Shown: one piece after another, positions 9,527-16,478 of the stretch
Layout: every line of letters begins with the position of its first letter
Position numbering within the stretch: position 1 is the first letter of the stretch
Assembly: GCA_963821755.1 (NCBI GenBank)
Contig: CAWGEX010000003.1
Span: forward strand, 1-64,000
Reading direction: 5' to 3'
DNA length: 64,000 nt
From: Bog-473 sp963821755
Lineage (GTDB): Bacteria; Actinomycetota; Acidimicrobiia; Acidimicrobiales; RAAP-2
Notes under the pieces: model-generated
Database searches by the model: none
What the model was told of the DNA's origin: nothing
The model's input: the letters and a program-made list of their open reading frames with translations, nothing else
Program-made: the position numbers and the translations under genes

Positions 9527-9928
9527 ATGGCTACGTCCGCCCTCTCTACCGATGTTGGCTTCCCCGAAGCCGTACTCCGGGGCTTGGTGGCGCTTGGGCC
9601 CGTCAATGTGCAAATGGATAATCTATCCCTTGAGCTGGGATTATCACTATGGATGCGCGAGTGTGGCATTGCCATTGAAGATGCCAGCGACGTCATAATG
9701 GCGCTGAGGGGCATCCTCATCGAGGTCGCCGGCTTTGACCCAAGGCGAGAGCCAACTCCGTTCGTCGGGCGATCCCCTGAGCTGGACCTGGTGAATCTGA
9801 CCGGTTATCTGGGGGGATTGCTGCTCAGAGCGTCAGTTGCCGCTCAATGCTCCCCTGGGGTCGTTGCCGAATGGGTCACGCAGATCGCGAACGGCCTCGT
9901 TCAGTCGCCGGTGCGGGCGGCGGGCTGA
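9527..9928 (+). CDS. Hypothetical helical protein
   Basis: A 133-residue soluble protein from ATG 9527. It is rich in hydrophobic and acidic residues with regular helical spacing (SLELGLSLWMRECGIAIEDASDVIMALRGILIEVAG, in two parts) and ends with a helical stretch before a short tail. I recognise no family. It diverges from ku with 61 bp between starts, and its 3' end overlaps a small minus-strand gene at 9876-10049. Whether it works with Ku is unknown. Confidence 0.55.
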   Translation: MATSALSTDVGFPEAVLRGLVALGPVNVQMDNLSLELGLSLWMRECGIAIEDASDVIMALRGILIEVAGFDPRREPTPFVGRSPELDLVNLTGYLGGLLLRASVAAQCSPGVVAEWVTQIANGLVQSPVRAAG

Positions 9929-10049
9929 TTGAGCGCTCAGGCCTTGCCTCGCTGACCTCGTTCCCTTTGACCGGTGGCTCACCCTTATCCGCCTCATCGA
10001 ACTGGGCTTCGCCGCTAGTGACGTAGAGAAGCTCTTTCATGCGGCCCAT
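9876..10049 (-). CDS. Small hypothetical protein
   Basis: A 57-residue frame from ATG 10049, beginning MGRMKELLYVTSGEAQFDEADKG and ending with a Pro/Arg-rich tail. Its support is a clear ribosome binding site, AGGAG about 7 nt before the ATG. It overlaps the end of the plus-strand gene 9527-9928 tail to tail. No family is recognised. Confidence 0.4.
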   Translation of the reverse strand: MGRMKELLYVTSGEAQFDEADKGEPPVKGNEVSEARPERSISPPPAPATERGRSRSA

Positions 10050-10359
10050 TTGATGCTCCTGTCCAGATTGCCGGAGTTCTCACCTACCCCGAAAGTAGAG
10101 CCACAAACTCCCCGCGTGTCAATGGCGTACCCCGAATGACCACGGATCAGACGAGGGGCCCGGAAGTCTCATCGGCAGGAAATCCAATCCCGTGTCTGTT
10201 CTCTGCCGCATTTGCTTGGAAGACCCAACCTGCGTCATCACCGTTTCTGATCCGTAGAGTTCGAGCAGATCCCCCAGAAACACCACCCCGAAAAGATGGG
10301 GCTAGTAGTCGAGCATCGCTTGTTCGAAGAGTGCCCTGAGGGCGCTGACCCGGCAAGCT
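10050..10359. other. Intergenic region
   Basis: No supported gene. It contains a weak inverted repeat GTTTCTG...CAGAAAC near 10244-10281 and ends at the leaderless-type promoter of the superinfection-immunity-like gene. Confidence 0.4.
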
Positions 10360-10365
10360 TAGGAT
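10360..10365 (+). promoter_or_regulatory. -10 box, leaderless start of the 10372 gene
   Basis: TAGGAT lies 6 nt before GTG 10372 and there is no Shine-Dalgarno sequence. Transcription would begin at or next to the start codon. Confidence 0.5.
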
Positions 10366-10371
10366 TGGCCC

Positions 10372-10587
10372 GTGTTTCTCTGGCTCGTCCTTGTGGCGCT
10401 GATCGCCTTGTATTGGGCGCCGACCTACTTGGCCTGGGAATTGCAATGCGAGCACTTCTGGCACGTTGCTCTGGTGAATCTACTGGTCGGCTGGACGTTG
10501 ATCGGCTGGGTGGTAGCCGCGATGATGGCCTGGCGAGACAGGCCGATTCCCCCCAACCGATACGTTCGTCTCGGGCGCCGATCTTGA
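10372..10587 (+). CDS. Superinfection-immunity-like small membrane protein
   Basis: A 71-residue two-helix membrane protein from GTG 10372. The first helix is LWLVLVALIALYWAPTYLA; the second, VALVNLLVGWTLIGWVVAAMMAW, matches the NLLLGWTLIGWVVALIWA core of the Pfam superinfection immunity protein family (PF14373), named after a T4 phage protein that blocks entry of DNA from a second phage. Most chromosomal members have no tested function, so phage exclusion is not established here. The basic C-terminus (RDRPIPPNRYVRLGRRS) would face the cytoplasm. Confidence 0.7.
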   Translation: MFLWLVLVALIALYWAPTYLAWELQCEHFWHVALVNLLVGWTLIGWVVAAMMAWRDRPIPPNRYVRLGRRS

Positions 10588-10920
10588 AGCGCTCACAGCG
10601 CCGAGGATCCCCGGAGGGATTCTCGCTAGAGGAGCGTGGCAACAATTTTCGTGAAATCTACGGAGTCATGCGAAAAAATCGGAATGACCCGCGGTCACTG
10701 TGTTTCCTTCCGTCGGGTTCGCCCCGGCCTCCGGTTGTGGTCGCCCCGCCCGAGCGACCACAACCCGAGGTCGTGATCTGTTCCGATGGATCATGGCGCA
10801 CGCAAGGTGCGGAACTGGGGTACTCGCGTTGCCGGTCGGTTGCACCTGAGGCAGATCTGATGCGAGACGACAGGACCCGAAACGCTCCTGTTTCCGACGC
10901 CGACCGTGTAGGTGTGCTGC
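10588..10920. other. Intergenic region with a strong hairpin
   Basis: About 330 bases with no supported gene. The notable content is the 12-bp perfect stem at 10733-10765, listed separately. Open frames here have no ribosome binding site and low-complexity translations. Confidence 0.45.
10733..10765. terminator. 12-bp perfect hairpin
   Basis: Arms GGTTGTGGTCGC (10733-10744) and GCGACCACAACC (10754-10765) with a 9-nt loop. It lies between convergent genes (10372-10587 plus, 10921-11496 minus), so a bidirectional terminator is the natural reading, although neither side has a T run. Confidence 0.5.
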
Positions 10921-11496
10921 TTATCCGCTTTCGATCACGGCAGGCGTGATTTCGGCGGCCAATGAATCGAGCAGAGCCTCCGGATCATCAGAGACTGCGA
11001 TCTGGGCCGCGTTGTGCGGACGGATGAATCCCATCTCGACGGCGTGAGCCACAAAGGCCACCAGACCTGCGAAGAAACCATCCACGTTCAGGATTCCGGT
11101 CGGCTTCTCGTGGATAGCGAGTTGGCGCCAGGTGACCGCCTCCAAGAATTCCTCGAAGGTGCCGAAGCCCCCGGGCAACATGACGAAGGCGTCGGAGAGT
11201 TCGGCCATGCGGGCTTTTCTCTCGTGCATCGTTCGGACCACGTCGAGACGGGCCAGGCCGCGATGGGCGATCTCGTGATCGGACAATGACTCCGTGATGA
11301 CGCCGGTGACCCGACCACCCGCCGCCAATGCGGCGTCAGCTATCAGCCCCATGAGTCCGACCGAGGCGCCACCGTAGATCAGCTCGATGTGTCGTTCGGC
11401 CAACCTGGTGCCCAGCGAGACAGCGGCGGCGGCGAACGCGGGACAAGTGCCGGTGCTCGACCCACAGAAGACGCACACACGCTTCAATTCAGGCAT
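10921..11496 (-). CDS. LOG family protein (TIGR00730 type)
   Basis: A 191-residue Rossmann-fold protein of the LOG family, which includes cytokinin-activating nucleoside 5'-monophosphate phosphoribohydrolases and general nucleotide N-glycosidases. VCVFCGSSTGTCPAF opens the protein, YGGASVGLMG near residues 41-50 forms the phosphate loop, and the diagnostic PGGFGTFEEF is near residues 108-117. Length is typical. It would hydrolyse the N-glycosidic bond of a nucleotide such as AMP or modified AMP. It lies 11 bp downstream of the DHA2 transporter stop on the same strand, so the two may be co-transcribed. Confidence 0.9.
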   Translation of the reverse strand: MPELKRVCVFCGSSTGTCPAFAAAAVSLGTRLAERHIELIYGGASVGLMGLIADAALAAGGRVTGVITESLSDHEIAHRGLARLDVVRTMHERKARMAELSDAFVMLPGGFGTFEEFLEAVTWRQLAIHEKPTGILNVDGFFAGLVAFVAHAVEMGFIRPHNAAQIAVSDDPEALLDSLAAEITPAVIESG

Positions 11497-11507
11497 GCCG
11501 ACAGGCT

Positions 11508-12956
11508 TTAGGCCAGGCTTTCTCGGACCGGGAGGGGATGAGCTTGTCGCTCCGCCTTCGGGCGTCGACGGACCATTGTCTCGGCCGCATCGCTGTCATG
11601 GATGGTGAGCGAGAACGCCGCCGCAGCGATGGCAAAAATGGCGGCGGTGGCGAAGGCCAAGTGATACGCCCTCATGCTCGGCCTCACGCCTCCCCCAGCC
11701 GCGTGGGTCGACCCAATGCCGATGAGCACGGTGGAAAGAATGGCCACTCCGACGGCGCTTCCGACCTGACGCATGGTGTTGAAGAAGGTCGAGGCCCGCC
11801 CTGTGTCGGCTGGCGAGATCTTGGCAAAGGAAGCGGCCTGCGTGGGAACGAAAACCTGCCCCATCATCAGTCCCAATGCGAACATGACGACCCGAATGAG
11901 CCACAAGTTGGTCGTCACGGTGATCTGCGTGAGCAACAACATCGTCAGGGTGAGTCCAAGGAGCCCGAAGGTGATGTGGCGACGCGGGCCCAATCTCGGG
12001 TAGATGAGTCGACTGGCCAGTTGGGCACCGGCCATCACGCCGAACGCCTCAGGGAACGTGGAGAGGCCCGATTGGAGGGCGCTCAAGCCCCGGGCGTCCT
12101 GGAAATAGAGCGGTATGAGATAGAGCGTGCCCAAGAACGCCGCCGAGGCCAGGAACATCACGCCGTTGGTCGATCGGAACAACCGGCCCTTGAGGAGACG
12201 CAGGTCCACCAAGGGTCTGGTCACTCGAAGCTCCACCAACACCATGGCCGTCAAGAGGAGCGCGCCGGCCAGACACGCCCCGAGCACGGCCGGGTCGGAC
12301 CAGCCCATGAGCGGCCCCTCGGAGATGCCGTACATGAGCAATCCCAGACCGGCGCCCCCGAGGAAGAATCCCGGTCGGTCGAATCGCCCGGCGTCCAGCG
12401 GCTCCGATCGTTCCAAGCACAACAGACCGAAGGTCACGGCGGCGATGCCGAGCGGCAGGTTGACAAAGAACACCCACCGCCACGACAAGTCGGTGACCAG
12501 GAATCCTCCCAGGACCGGCCCTACCGCTGGTGCCACCGTGGTCGGCACCGTGAGGATGCTCGAGGCCCGAATGCGCTCGGCCGGCGGAAAGACCCGGAAC
12601 AACATGGCCAGGCCGACGGGAGCCAGCATGCCCCCTCCGGCGCCCTGAACGACGCGGAAGAGGATCAACTCAGTGATGTTCTGGGCCACACCGCACAGGA
12701 CCGAACCCATCGTGAAGACGACGATGGCCGTGATCAGCACCCGTTTCCCGCCGAAGCGGTCGCCCAGCCACCCTGAGGCGGGAATGAAGACGGCCAGGCT
12801 CACCAGGTAGGCGATGACGACTCCGTCCACCGCAGTTGGAGGGATGTTGAACTCTCGGCCGATGGTCGGAAGGGCGACGTTGACGATCGTGATGTCCATG
12901 ATGTTCATGAACATGGCCGAAACGAAGACGATGGCGACGGCCACCTTCTGGTTCAT
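11508..12956 (-). CDS. DHA2 family MFS efflux transporter (EmrB/QacA type)
   Basis: About 482 residues with 14 predicted membrane helices, a proton-driven drug or metabolite exporter. TM1 carries MDITIVNVALPTIGREF, the DHA2 motif D1; motif A follows as GWLGDRFGGKRV; motif C is in the PTTVAPAVGPVLGGF segment. ATG 12956 gives the usual short N-terminus; TTG 13019 in the same frame would add 21 residues. Neither has a good ribosome binding site. The substrate cannot be predicted. The LOG-family gene follows 11 bp later. Confidence 0.88.
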   Translation of the reverse strand: MNQKVAVAIVFVSAMFMNIMDITIVNVALPTIGREFNIPPTAVDGVVIAYLVSLAVFIPASGWLGDRFGGKRVLITAIVVFTMGSVLCGVAQNITELILFRVVQGAGGGMLAPVGLAMLFRVFPPAERIRASSILTVPTTVAPAVGPVLGGFLVTDLSWRWVFFVNLPLGIAAVTFGLLCLERSEPLDAGRFDRPGFFLGGAGLGLLMYGISEGPLMGWSDPAVLGACLAGALLLTAMVLVELRVTRPLVDLRLLKGRLFRSTNGVMFLASAAFLGTLYLIPLYFQDARGLSALQSGLSTFPEAFGVMAGAQLASRLIYPRLGPRRHITFGLLGLTLTMLLLTQITVTTNLWLIRVVMFALGLMMGQVFVPTQAASFAKISPADTGRASTFFNTMRQVGSAVGVAILSTVLIGIGSTHAAGGGVRPSMRAYHLAFATAAIFAIAAAAFSLTIHDSDAAETMVRRRPKAERQAHPLPVRESLA

Positions 12957-13178
12957 GCGGACTGCGGGCACGTTCTGAGCTTTCTGACGTCGAGCTGGGC
13001 CCTTGTTGGCACGGATCAACGATCTGCGCCCCGCCCGGTACCGAGACTTTATGCGCTAGGTCTCAGTGGAGAGACAGGGCCCGACCGATCCCGACCCACG
13101 AATTCAGCCGGTGGTGGCGGGTCCTCCATCTCGGGGGAGCTGCCCAACGCCGTCAACGAAGGTCATCGGGAGGCGTCA

Positions 13179-13184
13179 TAGACT
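13179..13184 (+). promoter_or_regulatory. -10 box, leaderless start of the ParA-like gene
   Basis: TAGACT ends 7 nt before GTG 13192. The nearest purine-rich stretch (GGGAGG at about 13168-13173) is too far for a ribosome binding site, so a leaderless message is likely. Confidence 0.4.
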
Positions 13185-13191
13185 CGGTGCC

Positions 13192-13965
13192 GTGGTCAAA
13201 GTGGTGGCAGTGGCCAACCAAAAGGGTGGTGTGGCCAAGACGACCACTGTGCAGTCCCTCGGGGTCGCCCTGGCCGAGCAGGGGAAGCGCGTCCTGGTGG
13301 TCGATCTTGACCCCCAGGCCTGCCTCACGTTTTCGCTGGGGCTGGATCCCGACGACCTCGCCGCCTCCCTGCACGATGTGCTGGTCCGTCGGGCCAAAAT
13401 CGCCGAGGTCAGGCTCCAGGTCGCGGGAGTCGAAGGTTTGAGCCTGATACCCGCCACCATCGACCTGGCCGGCGCTGAGGTCCATCTGCTGAGTCGCACC
13501 GGTCGCGAGCATGTGCTGGCTCGCGCCCTCGAGCCAATCCTCATGGAGCACGACGTTGTCCTCATCGACTGTCCTCCCTCGCTGGGCGTGCTCACCATCA
13601 ACGGACTGACGGCCGCGGAGGCGGTGGTGATTCCGTTGCAGTGCGAGGCGCTGAGCCATCGCGGTGTCGGTCAGCTCCTCGAGACGATCGACGACGTTCG
13701 CCAGTTCGCCAATGAGCACCTCCGCATCCTCGGGGTGATCGCCACCATGTACGACGGGCGCACCACTCATGCCCGCAAGGTGTTGGCCGAAGTGGAGGAG
13801 CGCTACGGACTTCCGGTTTTTGATCCGCCGGTGCCGAAGTCAGTCCGCTTCGCCGAAGCCCCCGGGCTGGGGTGCTCGGTCTTGCAACACGCCCCGACTT
13901 CTCCGGGCTCCGGGGCCTATCGCACTCTGGCGTCACACGTCTTCGCGGCAATGGAAGCGATGTAA
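13192..13965 (+). CDS. ParA/Soj-like ATPase, orphan
   Basis: A 257-residue ParA-family ATPase. The deviant Walker A KGGVAKTTT (residues 11-19) carries the signature lysine pair, switch I is in DLDPQACLTFSLG, and Walker B is VVLIDCPPSLG near residues 122-132. The N-terminus is short, with no DNA-binding extension, as in chromosomal Soj/ParA and MinD-like positioning proteins. No parB or parS is in the window, so this is probably not the main segregation ATPase; cargo or protein positioning is an alternative. It is followed after 3 bp by a zinc-ribbon protein, likely its operon partner. Confidence 0.88.
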   Translation: MVKVVAVANQKGGVAKTTTVQSLGVALAEQGKRVLVVDLDPQACLTFSLGLDPDDLAASLHDVLVRRAKIAEVRLQVAGVEGLSLIPATIDLAGAEVHLLSRTGREHVLARALEPILMEHDVVLIDCPPSLGVLTINGLTAAEAVVIPLQCEALSHRGVGQLLETIDDVRQFANEHLRILGVIATMYDGRTTHARKVLAEVEERYGLPVFDPPVPKSVRFAEAPGLGCSVLQHAPTSPGSGAYRTLASHVFAAMEAM

Positions 13966-13968
13966 GTC

Positions 13969-14361
13969 GTGGTCCAAGGGGAAGGTGACAAGACGGCCGA
14001 TCCGCTCGGCAAACGTGCGCTGTTCTGGGTGCCTACGGCCACCAACGCCGGCGGCGAGTCGACCGATCCGGAGGCCGCGTCACCTACTGCGCTTCCCGTG
14101 GGTAAACGAGCTTTGTACTCCGGGGCGCGGCCTGAGTCCGACAGTGTCCGGGCCACGTCGGACAACCCGCTGGTGGACCGGGGATCTTTCACGGTGGAGT
14201 GCGAGCGGTGTCGCCAGGTCTCGCGCATCGGATTGCTGGACCTGCTCATCTACCAATTCCCTGTCGGGGGCTGGCTCCCTCGCGGCAAGTTCGACCGCAG
14301 AATGACGTGCCCGTCCTGTCGCCGGCGCTCATGGTGCAGCGTCTCCTTGCGCCACGACTGA
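13969..14361 (+). CDS. Zinc-ribbon protein with repeated GKRAL motif
   Basis: A 130-residue protein from GTG 13969, 3 bp after the ParA-like gene. The N-terminal half is disordered-looking and has two copies of a short motif, DPLGKRALFWV (about residue 12) and LPVGKRALYSG (about 43). The C-terminal half has two cysteine knuckles, CERC (about 77-80) and CPSC (about 113-116), so a zinc ribbon. I recognise no named family. The repeated basic-hydrophobic motif is the size of a docking peptide and might bind the neighbouring ATPase (inference). Confidence 0.6.
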   Translation: MVQGEGDKTADPLGKRALFWVPTATNAGGESTDPEAASPTALPVGKRALYSGARPESDSVRATSDNPLVDRGSFTVECERCRQVSRIGLLDLLIYQFPVGGWLPRGKFDRRMTCPSCRRRSWCSVSLRHD

Positions 14362-14381
14362 GTCGAGACCTTCGCCCCGCC

Positions 14382-14387
14382 TACACT
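14382..14387 (+). promoter_or_regulatory. -10 box, leaderless start of the 14394 gene
   Basis: TACACT lies 6 nt before ATG 14394, with no Shine-Dalgarno sequence in between. Confidence 0.4.
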
Positions 14388-14393
14388 GCGGCC

Positions 14394-14716
14394 ATGTTCG
14401 GGGGCATGGGGGGCATGGGGGGACGCAACTCCAGTCTGCGGTTCCTTCGTCTCGGAGCGTTGGCAGCCCTCCTCATCGGAACGGCGGTGTTCCACGTCCG
14501 TGGCTCGGGATACGTCACCCTCCGCGTGATTTACATCGTGGTCATCGTCGGTGTGCTCATCGCCTCGTTCGCCCTACGACGGCGCGGGGTTCGGGGCCAG
14601 GCGGTCCTTCTGGCGGTGGTGGGATGAGGAGCGGGGTGGGAGGCAACACGTTCGGGGCGCCGCTTCCGCCACCAACCGGATACCCCGAGAACTCCGATCC
14701 CGAATCGGACCGGTAG
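14394..14716 (+). CDS. Small membrane protein with Gly/Pro-rich tail, probably frameshifted
   Basis: From ATG 14394 the frame gives a Gly/Met-rich start (MFGGMGGMGGRNS), two hydrophobic helices and a basic end, stopping at TGA 14627 (77 residues). The next frame continues without a break from about 14585 as GSGPGGPSGGGGMRSGVGG and ends PPPTGYPENSDPESDR at TAG 14716. That makes sense as a disordered C-terminal tail. A one-base loss in the CGGGG run at about 14585-14589 would explain both, giving about 107 residues. If the break is real, the second part could be a separate 30-residue frame starting at ATG 14624, which overlaps the TGA. No family recognised. Confidence 0.55.
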
Positions 14717-14722
14717 CGAGCC

Positions 14723-15715
14723 CTACTCCGTCAGGTAGAAGCGGGCCGGCACGGCGGTTTCCCGCCTCACTCGGCCCCACCGCTCCAGAAGGACCAAGTG
14801 GGCCAAGGTCTCGCCGTTGGCCGCTCGCTGCATGTAGTCCTGTATGCCCTCCCAAGGGCGCGACCAGGTCAGGGCCAGAGTGATGTCCCAGCATGAGATA
14901 CCCGGGTGTTTCTCCAGGATCCCCTCGATCTCGCTCAGGCGGTCGGCGTGATGCGTTTCGAGCACATTGAGGCGATCGTCGAGCCCGGAGAATCGGTACT
15001 CATGGGCCGGGAATACTTCGTCTGGGTGGAGCGCCCGCACCTTGGCCAGCGACTCGAGGTAGTCACCGAGCGGGTTGGCGAACTGCTGCGAGTGGAAGGA
15101 GATGTTGGGAGTAATCCGGGGCAGTACGTGGTCACCCGAAAGCAGCACACTGTGCCGATCCGAGTGGAGGCAGATGTGCCCGGGCGAGTGTCCGGGTGTC
15201 CATACGGCCCGGAAGTCCCAGCCCGGGAGGTCGAGCATCTCGTGGTCTTCAATGAGTTTGTCCGGGAGTGCCACGTTGAGCGTCGACTTGATCTCCATGG
15301 AGGCCATGTTCAAGTCAGGCAACTTGTCCTTCGGCACACCCGACATCTCGAGCAGCTCTCGCATCCGTTCGATCAGGCCATCGGTGTCGTGATAGCGAGA
15401 ATCGAGCAGCTTGGCGTCGGCCGGGTGCAGGCCGACCCAGGCTCCCGAGGCTTCGCGAACCCGGCCGGCCAATCCGTAGTGGTCGGGATGGAGGTGGGTC
15501 ACGACGACGGCTTGTACGTCGCCCATGGACCCGCCGGCTTCGATCAACCCAGCGTTGAGCGCATCCCAGGCGTCGTCGGTCGGCCAACCGGCATCGACCA
15601 AGGCCACCCCACTGTCAAGTTCGAGGGCGTAGACCAAGACGTACCGCAGCGGATTGTTCGGTATCGGCACCGGAATCGACCAGATACCGGGTCGTACATG
15701 CTCGACCGGGGGCAT
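14723..15715 (-). CDS. MBL-fold metallo-hydrolase
   Basis: A 330-residue metallo-beta-lactamase-fold hydrolase. The metal-binding motif THLHPDHYG (HxHxDH) is near residues 81-89, a further metal aspartate is probably in VLLSGDHVLP near 208-217, and the C-terminal quarter is helical, like the winged-helix domain that follows many MBL hydrolases (BLACT_WH type). Substrates in this group include thioesters and lactones; none can be named here. ATG 15715 is chosen because PPVEHVRPGIWSIPVPIPNNPLRY is the typical opening strand; the frame stays open upstream, but that part overlaps the IS relic. Confidence 0.85.
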   Translation of the reverse strand: MPPVEHVRPGIWSIPVPIPNNPLRYVLVYALELDSGVALVDAGWPTDDAWDALNAGLIEAGGSMGDVQAVVVTHLHPDHYGLAGRVREASGAWVGLHPADAKLLDSRYHDTDGLIERMRELLEMSGVPKDKLPDLNMASMEIKSTLNVALPDKLIEDHEMLDLPGWDFRAVWTPGHSPGHICLHSDRHSVLLSGDHVLPRITPNISFHSQQFANPLGDYLESLAKVRALHPDEVFPAHEYRFSGLDDRLNVLETHHADRLSEIEGILEKHPGISCWDITLALTWSRPWEGIQDYMQRAANGETLAHLVLLERWGRVRRETAVPARFYLTE

Positions 15716-15800
15716 GACATCGCGATCCCAAGCATCCTTCTGCGAGATTCCTGTGACGGTGAACACGGTGCTGACGGTACTTGAATTGATCTTGATCCCA

Positions 15801-16039
15801 AAAAGCGGACCACCTTTGTGAGAATTTGTCCTTGATCTACCAGGAGGTAGACATGTCCTTCCGCTACCCGAGCGATTTCCGCCAAGGTCTGTGAGCAATG
15901 TTGGCCGGTGAGCCGGTCCAGGACCTGGTCGCGGAGTTATCCGTCAGCGACGCCACCCATTAGTGGGGTCAGGGTCACTTGGGAATGGACTGCCTCCTGG
16001 TAGCTCAAGACCAATTTCTCATACCCTGGACCGCCAAAC
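15801..16039 (+). mobile_element. Collapsed IS relic with both terminal inverted repeats
   Basis: The left end (15801-15837) and the reverse complement of the right end (16003-16039) align as imperfect inverted repeats: both share GCGG-CCA near the tip and then TGAGAA-TTG--CTTGA. Between them is only the first part of an IS3-type orfA, preceded by AGGAGG. The element is therefore a 239-bp remnant lacking nearly all of the transposase, or a non-autonomous derivative. It lies directly beside the 3' end of tRNA-Pro. Confidence 0.65.
15853..15963 (+). pseudogene. N-terminal fragment of an IS3-family OrfA transposase
   Basis: ATG 15853 follows a perfect AGGAGG. It reads MSFRYPSDFRQGL, then an in-frame TGA (15892-15894), then AMLAGEPVQDLVAELSVSDAT to TAG 15963. 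This matches the start of the OrfA helix-turn-helix, where family members read roughly RYPPEFR..VL..AG..V..VA.DLGVSD. It is interrupted and truncated before the recognition helix is complete. Confidence 0.6.
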
Positions 16040-16040
16040 G

Positions 16041-16070
16041 GGGTCAAGCTCAATTGGGTCAAGCTCAATT
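16041..16070. repeat. Tandem 15-bp duplication at the tRNA 3' end
   Basis: GGGTCAAGCTCAATT occurs twice head to tail (16041-16055 and 16056-16070) between the IS relic and the tRNA; the last base of the second copy is the complement of the A of the encoded CCA. It may be a leftover of insertion or excision at this site. Confidence 0.7.
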
Positions 16071-16146
16071 GGTCGGGATGCGGGGATTTGAACCCCGGAC
16101 CTCCTGCTCCCAAAGCAGGCGCGCTGCCAAGCTGCGCCACATCCCG
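16070..16146 (-). tRNA. tRNA-Pro (anticodon TGG), CCA encoded
   Basis: Read on the minus strand, a 7-bp acceptor stem CGGGATG/CATCCCG, a D arm, an anticodon arm CCTGC-TTTGGGA-GCAGG with anticodon TGG, and a T arm with GTTCAAATC fold into a complete cloverleaf. The discriminator A is followed by genomically encoded CCA. It decodes CCA and probably other CCN proline codons. The 3' side abuts the tandem repeat and IS relic, and a recombinase relic lies on the other side, consistent with use as an integration site. Confidence 0.95.
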
Positions 16147-16325
16147 TTGAATCTACCGCTGACCTGCCATTTCCGGCTACCCGCATCGGGAGGCTCATTG
16201 CACACGTTCCCTAAGCCGCTTGTGCAGATGCTTCGAACGCAGCCCAACCCCGATCCCCGGGCCATCGAAGGGTCCGGCATGAGCCAAGTCACCCTCCAAA
16301 GTGTAGGCGACTCGCTATTCTCATT

Positions 16326-16478
16326 ATGTCCTTCGAGCGATCCTGCCGGCCCGCCGATAAGTCCCTACGGCGAGGCAGCCGCCAGCTCCTGGTTCAGATC
16401 CAGTCGGGAATGCCGACCGAGGTGACCAAAGTCGGCCGTGAGCACGTTGAGAAATTCATAGAGCGGGATAAGCGCTAA
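16326..16478 (+). pseudogene. Relic of a tyrosine recombinase (N-terminal SAM-like domain)
   Basis: The 50-codon frame from ATG 16326 reads FERSCRPADKS, then a part that only makes sense in neighbouring frames (YGEAA, then RQLLVQIQ), then SGMPTEVTKVGREHVEKFI and a stop. Integrase/XerC-type recombinases commonly carry a core-binding segment of the form GMPT-V--I-REHVE-FI, so this is a short decayed piece of one. The catalytic domain is absent. Its position about 180 bp from tRNA-Pro supports a former integrated element. Confidence 0.55.

Noticed and set aside
11538..12776. Long plus-strand frame opposite the DHA2 transporter
   Set aside because: Gly/Arg/His/Gln-rich shadow of the GC-biased transporter codons; the minus strand has the clear 14-helix protein.
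15937..16140. Minus-strand frame reading MAQLGSAPALGAGGPGFKSP...
   Set aside because: It is the translation of the tRNA-Pro gene and its flank, a well-known false gene pattern.
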